DNA of 62,814 nt from Verrucomicrobiota bacterium (GTDB lineage Bacteria > Verrucomicrobiota > Verrucomicrobiia > Limisphaerales > UBA11358). Both the position numbers and the translations under genes were made by a program. Each line of letters begins with the position of its first letter. Positions within the stretch are counted from its first letter, which is position 1. Shown piece by piece: positions 55,468 through 62,814 of this stretch. Where the stretch lies: assembly GCA_028872915.1 (NCBI GenBank), contig JAGWNY010000015.1:1-62814 (forward strand), read 5' to 3'. The notes under the pieces are model-generated. The model was given only the letters and a program-made list of their open reading frames with translations, was not told the DNA's origin and made no database searches.

Positions 55468-56766
55468 TTATTTGAGCCACGGCACAATTGTTTCGCCGGA
55501 CCAAATTTCCTCCACCACTTGCCGTCGCCGCGCCAGCGCGAATTTCCTTCCATTTACCAGCACTTCCGCGGGAAGCGGACGGGCGTTGTAATTGGATGCC
55601 ATCACGAATCCGTAAGCGCCGGCGCTTAATAATGCCAGGCAGTCGCCTTCCCGGATTTGTGCAATCCTCCGGTCCTTGCAGAAATAATCGCCGGATTCGC
55701 AAATGCCGCCCACCACGTCGGCCTTCAGGGTGGCGCCGGTCCGGCGGCGGACGGGAACAATCTCGTGATAGGCGTCGTAGAAGGCAGGCCGTATGAGGTC
55801 ATTCATGGCCGCGTCCACGATGACAAACGTCTTGCGCGCCGTCTTCTTGACATATTCCACCCTGGCAATCAGAACACCGGCATTGCCGGAGATAAACCGG
55901 CCCGGTTCGAGCAAAATGTTCAAGCCAAGCGGTTGCAACAACGGCAGAAGACTCGCCGCGTATTTTTGCGGCGTCAATATGTCCCTGGCGCCCGGCAACC
56001 GCCACCACTCCTCCTGTCCACTGGCCAGCGCCGGTTGATACACGATGCCCAGGCCCCCGCCGATGCTGAAAAATTCCAGTTCATAGGTTTCGGCCAGCCG
56101 CCGCACCATCGGCAGCACTTTGCGAACAGCCTTTTCAAAGGGCGACACGCGCGTCAACTGCGACCCGATGTGCATTTGCACGCCCCGCAATCGCAGATTT
56201 TTCATCTTTGCCGCCCGCGCATAAACGGCCTCCACGTCTTCGAGCGGGATGCCAAATTTATTTTCGTGGGTGCCCGTGGTGATCTTTGAGTGGGTAAAGG
56301 CTTCCACGTCCGGATTGATGCGCATCGCCACCGGCGCGATTTTCTTGCGCCGCCCGGCAATCCGGTGGATGCGATCGAGTTCCGGCACGCTTTCCACGTT
56401 GAACGAATAAACACCCTGTTCCAGGGCGAATTCGATTTCCGCTTCCGTCTTGCCCGCGCCCGCGAAAACACAGTTGGCCGGATTGCCGCCCGCCGCCAGC
56501 ACGCGGCCCAATTCGCCGGCGCTCACGATGTCGAATCCGCCGCCAAGATTCGCCAGCACACGGAGTATCGAGACGTTTCCGTTGGACTTGACGGCGAAGC
56601 AAATCCGATGTGGCACGCCGGCCATCGCCCGGTCCAGCTTATGGAAATGGTCCGTCAGCGTTTTTTGGGAATAGACGTACAGCGGAGTTCCGAATTTCCG
56701 CGCCAAGCCCTCCACGGAAACGGATTCGCAGAACAACTGCCCGCCAACGTACTTGAAATCATGCAT
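55468..56766 (-). CDS. lysA: Diaminopimelate decarboxylase
   Basis: The start ATG at 56764-56766 gives 432 residues, in the normal range. The N-terminal barrel has YVYSQKTL, the PLP Lys in CFAVKSNGN, and AGELGRVLAAGG. The substrate loop is HIGSQLTRV, with the Gly-rich FFSIGGGLGIVY and LEPGRFISGNAGV. The catalytic Cys region reads VGGICESGDYF. It performs the last step of lysine synthesis, meso-diaminopimelate to lysine. It stands alone on the minus strand. Confidence 0.97.
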   Translation of the reverse strand: MHDFKYVGGQLFCESVSVEGLARKFGTPLYVYSQKTLTDHFHKLDRAMAGVPHRICFAVKSNGNVSILRVLANLGGGFDIVSAGELGRVLAAGGNPANCVFAGAGKTEAEIEFALEQGVYSFNVESVPELDRIHRIAGRRKKIAPVAMRINPDVEAFTHSKITTGTHENKFGIPLEDVEAVYARAAKMKNLRLRGVQMHIGSQLTRVSPFEKAVRKVLPMVRRLAETYELEFFSIGGGLGIVYQPALASGQEEWWRLPGARDILTPQKYAASLLPLLQPLGLNILLEPGRFISGNAGVLIARVEYVKKTARKTFVIVDAAMNDLIRPAFYDAYHEIVPVRRRTGATLKADVVGGICESGDYFCKDRRIAQIREGDCLALLSAGAYGFVMASNYNARPLPAEVLVNGRKFALARRRQVVEEIWSGETIVPWLK

Positions 56767-56845
56767 GACGGTCCAGTCTAGGGCAGCCCGGCCCAACCTT
56801 CAATTCGCAATCAAATCACGATAAGAGGGCCTGCCTTAAACCGCT

Positions 56846-58036
56846 TCAGGGCTGCCCCGTGTATGGCAGCCGGCCGAGAATCCGCGCGCGCTCCTGTTGA
56901 TATTGTTCCGGCGTAATCTGGTTGGCCTCGTAACGTTGCAACAATGCACGCAATTCGGCGTCTTGCTCCGCCGAAATCGGCGGCGGTGGCGCCTGCATGG
57001 GCGGCAAACCGGCAACGGAACGGGCATAGGCGCGAGGCTCAGGCGCGAAGAGCGTCACTGGCTGTGCAGCGGATTTGACCGCGGGGGCGACCGGCCCCGG
57101 GACCATCGGCGGCACGGAAACAGGTTCGTTGCCCGGCTGCGGCGTTGGCGCCTGATTGCCGGGCAGCGGCCCTGAAAGGCCGGGGGAAGTTGGCGCCGCG
57201 GACGACGAACCGGCGCCGGCAACTGATGACGTCATCGCTGGCGGCGATGACGTAGCCGGTTGTGTGGAGGCTTTGGCTGAGAAAGGAGTGGAGGTGGATG
57301 TTGTAACAACGGTTGCAGACACTGCGCCTCCTCTAGTTTCAGCCGGCGCGGGATGGTTCGTGGCCATTACGGAAGCGTTTCCTGCCGCCGTATGCTTTGC
57401 AGCCGCCTCCGCTTCCGTCACTTGCCTCAAAGCTTCCTCCCGTGCCGCCGCTTGCGCCGCAGCCTGCGCTGTCACCTCTGCGGCTTCTTCTGCGTTCTGC
57501 TGTCTGGCCGCCTTCGTCGCCGGGACAGATGCGGATGCCGGGGCGCTGTTGGAAGCGGCGGATTGCGCATTGGATTGGATCGCTGCTTCAGGCGGCATGG
57601 CCGCCGGTTGCGGCGCAGCGGCAGCCGGGCTATTGCCCGGCACATTGGCGGATTGTGGCGCAGTGGCCGGCTGTGGCGCGGCATTCGCGGCGCCATTGCC
57701 ACCCGCCCCGCCCATGGCGCGCAATAATTCCATGCGCGCGGCTGCCTGCGCCGCGTTATCCTGTGTGTTGCCTGGCGCCAGCACGGTTGGCCTCATGGCA
57801 GGCGTCGCAGGCCGCGCTTCCGCCGGTTGTGGCGGATTGGCCGGCGGTGTTTTTGCCGGCGCGGGACGCGGCGCCGGTTGAGGCGAAGCTTGCGCGGGTT
57901 GCGAATTGGTTTGGTTCATCTCTGCCATCAATGCCGCCCGCGCCGCGGCCTGGGCAGGATTGTCGTCAGCGCGGGCTGGAAGACACGTCCACAGAATGGC
58001 CATGCACAGCAAGGGCCGAAAATTGAAGAGTTTCAT
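56846..58036 (-). CDS. Ala/Pro-rich secreted protein with repeated motif and SHOCT-like end
   Basis: 396 residues with a signal peptide (LLCMAILWTCLPARA). Most of the protein is low complexity (Ala, Pro, Gln), with repeats of the form NPAQAAARAALMAEM, DNAAQAAARMELLRAM and TAQAAAQAAAREEALRQV. The last 45 residues (EQDAELRALLQRYEANQITP, then YQQERARILGRLP) form a short helical motif like SHOCT, often a multimerisation element. Function unknown; a structural or surface role is likely. Ten bp separate its stop from neighbours on the way to the squalene synthase gene, so the two may be co-transcribed. Confidence 0.65.
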   Translation of the reverse strand: MKLFNFRPLLCMAILWTCLPARADDNPAQAAARAALMAEMNQTNSQPAQASPQPAPRPAPAKTPPANPPQPAEARPATPAMRPTVLAPGNTQDNAAQAAARMELLRAMGGAGGNGAANAAPQPATAPQSANVPGNSPAAAAPQPAAMPPEAAIQSNAQSAASNSAPASASVPATKAARQQNAEEAAEVTAQAAAQAAAREEALRQVTEAEAAAKHTAAGNASVMATNHPAPAETRGGAVSATVVTTSTSTPFSAKASTQPATSSPPAMTSSVAGAGSSSAAPTSPGLSGPLPGNQAPTPQPGNEPVSVPPMVPGPVAPAVKSAAQPVTLFAPEPRAYARSVAGLPPMQAPPPPISAEQDAELRALLQRYEANQITPEQYQQERARILGRLPYTGQP

Positions 58037-58045
58037 AATAATTTT

Positions 58046-59086
58046 TTACGTCAATTTTCCCCCGCACGCAACAGCTTTTGCCGCGGGAAGAAGATTTCGC
58101 CACCGTTGGGGAAACGGATACACCGCTATGGAACCCACGATAATTCGCCGGAGTTCCGCGCGGCTGACCTTGATGCGCCTTTCCGCATCCAGGACGTTCC
58201 CCGCGCGCAGCCGTCCGATCGTCCGGATTCCGATGAGTAACGGCCAGGCGCACGCCAGCCGCAATCGCGGCTGCGAAAACGGAATTTGATTCGTATAGTT
58301 CCATCCCGCCGCCAGATGCGCCTCCGCCAGGTCCAGATAACCGTTGTAAAGCGGACGAAACCTGTCGTGGCTTTTGCGATCCAATAAATCCGCCGGCGAC
58401 AAATTGAACGCCGCAAGGCTTTCTTCGGGCAGATAGCACCGTCCGCTCCGCAAATCAAACGGCAGGTCGCGCAGAACGTTCACCAATTGCAATCCCTTGC
58501 CAAAACGGATGCCCTCCGCAATGAATTGTTCCACATCCAAACGCGCATTCGGAAACAGGCGCGCGCGGCACAGCCGGGTCCAAAATTCTCCCACGCACCC
58601 TGCCACCCGGTAAATGTAATCGTCCAGTTCGGCGTCCGTCTTCAGCGCCACAATCCTTCCTGCCGCCTGGCCGGCCCGTTCCCGCGCCGTAGCGCCCCCA
58701 AACCGGCGCAAGTCCAGTTCCTGCCCGCTCGTGATGGTTTGCAGAACCTGGCGAATCAATTCCCGGTCCGCCGGAGCGCGGCGCTGCAACGCCGCCAGGC
58801 TTTCGCCAACCCGTTCCAAAAGCAATCTTTCCGGCCCTGGTTTCCCTCTAAATTCCGCAAGGTTCAACCGCGTCGCATTTGCGCCAAGAATTCCTTCCCG
58901 CAATGCCCGCAGCGCCTCAAGCCGGCGTTCCAGAGGAACGATTTCCGTGTCCGCTATGGTGTCCGCGGTGCGGGCCAGCAGGTAGGCAAGGCCGATCAGC
59001 GGGCGAACGCCCCCTGGCAATACCCGCAACGTCAGGTAAAACGAACGCGACGTGGATCGCAACAAGCTGTTCAAAGCGTCAGCCAT
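58046..59086 (-). CDS. Squalene/phytoene synthase family protein
   Basis: 346 residues. The first aspartate-rich motif is LLARTADTIADTE, the second GLQLVNVLRDLPFD. A start with RSFYLTLRVLPGGVRP and the C-terminal membrane-facing region fit squalene/phytoene synthases (trans-isoprenyl diphosphate synthase head-to-head type). Reaction: condensation of two farnesyl or geranylgeranyl diphosphates. Which of the hopanoid (HpnC/HpnD) or carotenoid branches it serves cannot be told, since no other genes of either pathway are in the window. Confidence 0.87.
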   Translation of the reverse strand: MADALNSLLRSTSRSFYLTLRVLPGGVRPLIGLAYLLARTADTIADTEIVPLERRLEALRALREGILGANATRLNLAEFRGKPGPERLLLERVGESLAALQRRAPADRELIRQVLQTITSGQELDLRRFGGATARERAGQAAGRIVALKTDAELDDYIYRVAGCVGEFWTRLCRARLFPNARLDVEQFIAEGIRFGKGLQLVNVLRDLPFDLRSGRCYLPEESLAAFNLSPADLLDRKSHDRFRPLYNGYLDLAEAHLAAGWNYTNQIPFSQPRLRLACAWPLLIGIRTIGRLRAGNVLDAERRIKVSRAELRRIIVGSIAVYPFPQRWRNLLPAAKAVACGGKLT

Positions 59087-59258
59087 TGAAACGTCGTTGA
59101 GAGCGCCGCGGCCTGCGCAAATCCCGCGCGCCGATCCGCCGGGCCATCAAGATGATCATGGGCGCCAAGCTAAACGCTTTCACCGCCAAGACAAGCGGGG
59201 AAACTTGAACGGGAAATAAAGGTTTGCATCTGCAAAAAATTTATGCCAGTTCACACCC
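59087..59258. promoter_or_regulatory. Divergent promoter region for squalene synthase and alginate-lyase-like genes
   Basis: 172 bp between opposed start codons. TTTGCATCTGCAAA-type short inverted halves (around 59222-59238) and an AT-rich stretch AAAAAATTTATG before the plus-strand start suggest promoter DNA, without clear boxes. Confidence 0.4.
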
Positions 59259-60467
59259 ATGAACCAGATTCGCTACGCGCTGCCTGTCCTTCTCACAGCG
59301 GCCTTGTCCATCCCCGCCGTCCACGCGGCGCCCCCGGCCTCCACCCGGCAAGCCGCCGTTTCCATGGATGTCGCATCCATTGATCACGACCGCATTCTCA
59401 AGGCGGCGAATGCGGCGCTGAACGTCGCGCCCATCACCATCACCGCCTACCGCGCCAAGCTAAGTCCCGGCGGGCCGAACGACTTTTATTCCAACGGCGA
59501 CTATTGGTGGCCGAACCCCGACACATCCAACGGCCTGCCTTTTATCAGGCACGACGGCCGCACCTATCCGGGCATCTTCAACAAACATCGCGAATGCATC
59601 TGGCAGTTGAAGGACGCCGTGGCCGCGCTGGGCGCCGCCTACAAAATCACGGACGACGATCGCTACGTCAAAAAGGCGGTCCAACTGCTGCAGGTTTTCT
59701 TTGTGGACCACAAAACACGCATGAATCCGAACCTGCATTATGCCCAAGCCATTCCCGGGGTGTCGAACGGGCGCGGCATTGGCATCATTGACACCCTCCA
59801 TTTGATCGAAGTGCCAAAGGCAATTGAAGCCATGCAAAAGTCCCCGGCGTTTCCTCCCGCCGTCCTGGCACCGTTAAAACAATGGTTTGCGGATTATTGC
59901 GCCTGGATGTTGGCCAGCAAAAACGGCCATGACGAAGCCCGGGCCGGCAACAATCATTCCGTCGCCTTCTGGCTCCAGGTGGCCGTGTTTTCTCAATTTA
60001 CCGGCAACCAAACCAATCTGGCGCGTTGTCGGCGGCAGTTCGAGCAAGTGTTTTTGCCCAGGCAAATGGCCCAAAACGGCAGCTTTCCCCGCGAACTGGC
60101 CCGCACCAAGCCGTTCGGATACTCCATTTTTCAATTGGACAATATGACAACCCTTTGCCAGGTGCTTTCCAATTCCAAGATTGATTTGTGGAACTTTACC
60201 CTCCCGGACGGCCGGAACATCCACAAAGCCATGCAATTTCTTTATCCTTATCTGGCCGACAAAAATAAATGGCTCGCCGACGGGCATCGAAAAGACGTGG
60301 AGGCCTGGAACAATTGGCCGGCGCGCGAGCCATGCCTTTTATTCGCGGGCCTCGCATTCCAGGACAACCAATATCTTGCCCTGTGGCAACGGCTCAATCC
60401 CGATCCCGCCAACCGGGAAGTCCGGCGCAACATGGCCATCACGCAGCCGGTGTTGTGGGTCAAGTAA
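59259..60467 (+). CDS. Alginate-lyase family (PF05426 type) secreted enzyme
   Basis: 402 residues with a signal peptide (LPVLLTAALSIPAVHA). The body shows ITAYRAKLSPGGPNDFYSNG and DYWWPNPDTSNGLPFIRHDG, the characteristic opening of the Alginate_lyase alpha/alpha-toroid family. GNNHSVAFWLQVAVF contains the N-H pair of the active site. A Tyr/Arg set follows (GSFPRELARTKPFGYSIFQL). It cleaves glycosidic bonds in a uronate-rich polymer by beta-elimination; the exact substrate is unsure. Periplasmic or extracellular. Fits with the GH28-like and GH2 enzymes elsewhere in the window. Confidence 0.87.
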   Translation: MNQIRYALPVLLTAALSIPAVHAAPPASTRQAAVSMDVASIDHDRILKAANAALNVAPITITAYRAKLSPGGPNDFYSNGDYWWPNPDTSNGLPFIRHDGRTYPGIFNKHRECIWQLKDAVAALGAAYKITDDDRYVKKAVQLLQVFFVDHKTRMNPNLHYAQAIPGVSNGRGIGIIDTLHLIEVPKAIEAMQKSPAFPPAVLAPLKQWFADYCAWMLASKNGHDEARAGNNHSVAFWLQVAVFSQFTGNQTNLARCRRQFEQVFLPRQMAQNGSFPRELARTKPFGYSIFQLDNMTTLCQVLSNSKIDLWNFTLPDGRNIHKAMQFLYPYLADKNKWLADGHRKDVEAWNNWPAREPCLLFAGLAFQDNQYLALWQRLNPDPANREVRRNMAITQPVLWVK

Positions 60468-60565
60468 GGCAAACGATCAGGCCGATAGCGCCGTGATGGG
60501 AAGTTCAGGCTGATGCGGTTGGGAATTGCCGAAAACGGATAAATTCCATAACCGTTGAGCAAGCA

Positions 60566-61420
60566 ATGACCGTATTGGAAGCCATTCAGAAAAGCTCGGA
60601 TTTTCTTTCCAAAAAGGGCATCGAATCGGCGCGCCTTCAAGCCGAACATCTGCTGGCCCATTTGCTCAAGATGCCCCGAATGAATTTGTATTTGAATTTT
60701 CAGCGGTTGCTCTCGGAGGGCGAAACGGCGGCGCTACGCGCCCTGGTGCAACGGCGCGGAGGGCGCGAGCCGTTACAGCACATCGTGGGAACGGTGTCCT
60801 TTTGCGGTTTTGAACTCATGGTCAACCGGAACGTCCTGGTGCCGCGGCCTGAAACGGAGGTCCTGGCCGAATTGGGCTGGGAATTTTTATTGTCGTTGGG
60901 CCGTCCGGCATTGGCCCTGGACGTCGGCACGGGGAGCGGTTGCCTCTCCGTGGCCCTGGCGGCGAAATGTCCGAATGCAAAAATCACGGCCACGGACGCC
61001 GCGGCGGCGGCGCTGGCATTGGCGCGGGAAAATGCGAAGAAAAACGGCATGGAGGAACGCATTGATTTTTTTGAAGGCGACGGTTTTGCGGCGTTGCCGG
61101 ACGGGAAGACGTTTGATTTGATCGTCAGCAATCCGCCTTATGTTCCCTCCGATGAAATTGGCCGGCTGGAGCCGGAGGTGCGCGATTTTGATCCGAGGGC
61201 GGCGCTGGACGGCGGGGCGGATGGACTGGACTTTTACCGCAAGTTTGCCGCACAGGCCGCGATCATTCTCAAACCATCGGGGAAGTTCATGGTGGAATTT
61301 GGCGATGGCCAGGCGGCAGCCGTGCGGGCGATTTTTGAAGCGGAAAAGTGGATTGTCGAGGCGGTGAAGGACGATTACTCTGGGCGGGCCAGGGTTCTGG
61401 CGGCCTCGCCGAATCGTTGA
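60566..61420 (+). CDS. prmC: Release factor glutamine methyltransferase PrmC (HemK)
   Basis: 284 residues. The N-terminal helical domain (SARLQAEHLLAHLLKMPRMN, REPLQHIVGTVSF) is followed by the Rossmann core with VPRPETEVL and DVGTGSGCLSVALA (AdoMet loop). The catalytic NPPY is at about residues 189-192 in VSNPPYVPSDE. It methylates the glutamine of the GGQ motif in peptide-chain release factors. The next gene, murA, begins 26 bp after its stop. Confidence 0.97.
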   Translation: MTVLEAIQKSSDFLSKKGIESARLQAEHLLAHLLKMPRMNLYLNFQRLLSEGETAALRALVQRRGGREPLQHIVGTVSFCGFELMVNRNVLVPRPETEVLAELGWEFLLSLGRPALALDVGTGSGCLSVALAAKCPNAKITATDAAAAALALARENAKKNGMEERIDFFEGDGFAALPDGKTFDLIVSNPPYVPSDEIGRLEPEVRDFDPRAALDGGADGLDFYRKFAAQAAIILKPSGKFMVEFGDGQAAAVRAIFEAEKWIVEAVKDDYSGRARVLAASPNR

Positions 61421-61446
61421 GGTTCGGGAGGCGGCGTTCAACGAAC

Positions 61447-62718
61447 ATGGACAGTTTCTTAATAAGGGGCGGTGTGCCCTTGCGCGGCGATGTGGCGATC
61501 AGCGGTGGCAAAAACGCCGCGCTTCCCATCATGGCGGCGGCGTTGCTCACGGACGAACCGTGCGTAATCCGGGGCGTGCCGGACCTCAGCGACACCCGAT
61601 TCATGGCCGATATCCTGAAATCGCTTGGGGCGGAGACGAAATGGGAGGGCGAAACGCTCACGATTCACGCCAGGAAAGTGCGCGGCTACGCGGATTATGA
61701 GCTGGTGCGGCGGATGCGCGGCTCCATCTGCATTGCCGGGCCGTTGCTCGGCCGGCTGCGAAAGGCGCGCGTCTCCCTGCCGGGCGGCTGCGTGATCGGG
61801 GCGCGGCCCATCAATTTGCACTTGAAAGGGTTCGAAGCGCTCGGGGCGGAAGTGCGGGTCGAAGAGGGTTACGTGAAGGCCTCCGCGCGAGCGTTGAAGG
61901 GCGCCACGCTGTTTCTGGGCGGGCGGGCCGGCTCAACGGTGCTGGGGACCGCAAACGTCATGATGGCGGCCGCCCTCGCCGACGGCGTGACCATCATCGA
62001 AAGCGCGGCCTGCGAGCCGGAAGTGGTGGACGTGGCGGCGTTTCTGAACGAAATGGGCGCAAACGTTTCCGGCGCGGGCAGTCCCACCATCACGGTGACC
62101 GGCGTCGAAAAATTGCATGGCGCCGAACATCAAATCATTCCCGACCGGATCGAAGCGGCCACGTTCGCGATTGCCGCCGCGGCAACCGGCGGCGATGTGA
62201 CCATTCGAAACGCCCGGCCCGACCATCTGCGGGCCGTTCTGGATAAATTAAATGAAGCGGGCGTGGCCGTGGCCGAACGCGGCGCATGCCTGGTCGTCCG
62301 CCGCGCGGGAACTTTGAAGGCGTCGGATGTCACCACGCTCCCTTACGCGGGTTTTCCAACGGATGCCCAGGCGCAGATGACCGCGCTCCTGGCGCTGGCG
62401 CCGGGCATCAGCATTGTCACGGAACGCGTCTTCGAATCGCGTTTCATGCACGTCAGCGAACTGGCGCGGCTGGGTGCCGACATTGAGATCGAAGGTCCCA
62501 GCGCAATTATAAAGGGCGGACGGCCGTTGAGCGGCGCGCCGGTAATGGCCAGTGATTTGCGGGCGTCGGCGGCGCTGGTCATCGCCGGGCTGGCGGCACG
62601 GGGTGTCACGCGCGTCAACCGCATCTATCACCTGGACCGCGGATACGAAAAAATGGATGCGAAATTGCGGAAGCTCGGAGCGGAAATTCGGCGCGTCCGG
62701 AATGCGGAACGGGGATGA
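61447..62718 (+). CDS. murA: UDP-N-acetylglucosamine 1-carboxyvinyltransferase MurA
   Basis: ATG 61447 gives 423 residues (usual length 420). ISGGKNAALPIMAAALLTDE carries the active Lys-Asn pair. The catalytic cysteine is residue 115, in SLPGGCVIGARPINLHL, the same number as in E. coli. The C-terminal part holds PYAGFPTDAQAQMTALL and NRIYHLDRGYEKMDAKLRKL. It transfers enolpyruvate from PEP to UDP-GlcNAc in the first committed step of peptidoglycan synthesis. The Cys also predicts sensitivity to fosfomycin. A longer upstream frame overlaps prmC and is not supported. Confidence 0.98.
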   Translation: MDSFLIRGGVPLRGDVAISGGKNAALPIMAAALLTDEPCVIRGVPDLSDTRFMADILKSLGAETKWEGETLTIHARKVRGYADYELVRRMRGSICIAGPLLGRLRKARVSLPGGCVIGARPINLHLKGFEALGAEVRVEEGYVKASARALKGATLFLGGRAGSTVLGTANVMMAAALADGVTIIESAACEPEVVDVAAFLNEMGANVSGAGSPTITVTGVEKLHGAEHQIIPDRIEAATFAIAAAATGGDVTIRNARPDHLRAVLDKLNEAGVAVAERGACLVVRRAGTLKASDVTTLPYAGFPTDAQAQMTALLALAPGISIVTERVFESRFMHVSELARLGADIEIEGPSAIIKGGRPLSGAPVMASDLRASAALVIAGLAARGVTRVNRIYHLDRGYEKMDAKLRKLGAEIRRVRNAERG

Positions 62719-62814
62719 CAAGCGCGGAGGCGCGAAAAATTATCAATTGATTGGATTTTCTTCCGGCTGGAGCCGGAACACCGGGACGGAGAACGCGCGC
62801 CGCATTGCGGCGCG
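62719..62814. other. Right edge, non-coding so far
   Basis: After murA there is a perfect 8-bp stem TTCCGGCT/AGCCGGAA with a 2-base loop at 62761-62778. It has no T tract after it on the plus strand and the 2-base loop is sterically poor, so I do not call it a terminator. No gene start is visible before the window ends. Confidence 0.4.

Noticed and set aside
57156-57881. An Ala-rich plus-strand frame opposite the Ala/Pro-rich secreted protein
   Set aside because: Low-complexity GCC/GGC codons give Ala on both strands. The minus frame has the signal peptide and the SHOCT-like end.
62761-62778. Perfect 8-bp hairpin after murA as a terminator
   Set aside because: It has only a 2-base loop and no T tract after it on the plus strand.

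Overview
The window looks like chromosomal DNA of a Verrucomicrobiota bacterium, most likely of the Pedosphaera/Limisphaera type (old subdivision 3). This is an inference from gene content. It holds an ECF sigma factor with a long membrane-anchored tail, an autotransporter-type beta-strand-repeat protein, DUF1559 pseudopilins, several large secreted glycoside hydrolases, an S55 (SpoIVB-like) peptidase, and a shared C-terminal tail ending in FYILKQ. Few Shine-Dalgarno sequences are visible. No rRNA, tRNA, CRISPR array or complete transposon was recognised.

Layout. 1-366 is the 5' end of a GH2 glycosidase leaving the window at the left. 791-2680 is an ECF sigma/membrane protein flanked by 70-bp repeats that look like scars of a former tandem array. 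2988-7739 is a TlpA thioredoxin plus two ABC exporter pairs. 8454-11455 (minus) is a translation cluster: bL25, Pth, bS6, SSB, bL9. 11917-14311 holds a GH28-like beta-helix enzyme and a DUF309 protein. A 349-bp element occurs in inverted orientation at 7966-8314 and 14257-14603 and brackets this block. 14700-17077 (minus) is cardiolipin synthase coupled to an MbfA-like ferritin/VIT1 fusion. 17472-18135 is an XRE/ImmA-like pair with a truncated ImmA partner. 18447-22582 is an S55 peptidase coupled to a beta-propeller protein.

22675-27018 is a mosaic, bounded by a perfect 59-bp direct repeat. It contains a chimera of a CRP-like N-terminus with a caspase/CHAT-like domain, three tandem paralogues of an unknown secreted family, and a broken HEAT-family fragment.

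27028-38721 (minus) is one probable operon: an autotransporter-like protein, a pseudopilin and two GH2 glycosidases. Its natural regulators, a NarL-type response regulator and an OB-fold-rich histidine kinase, lie directly upstream (38885-42291). A 21-bp operator-like element upstream of the autotransporter gene recurs, with one difference, upstream of the GH2 gene at the left edge.

42460-44081 holds a YycJ-type MBL hydrolase and a DUF6580 membrane protein. 44187-47531 (minus) is a chain: response regulator with a DUF4388 domain, two small proteins, UppP, Rex. Divergent from it, 47801-50946 encodes a two-module roadblock protein, an MglA-type GTPase and an MglB-like roadblock protein. Together these look like a polarity or regulatory GTPase module. 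50958-53332 (minus) is FIST protein, coiled-coil protein, SMUG-type glycosylase. 53689-55330 is MsrPQ. The rest holds LysA, an Ala-rich secreted protein, a squalene/phytoene synthase, an alginate-lyase-family enzyme, PrmC and MurA.
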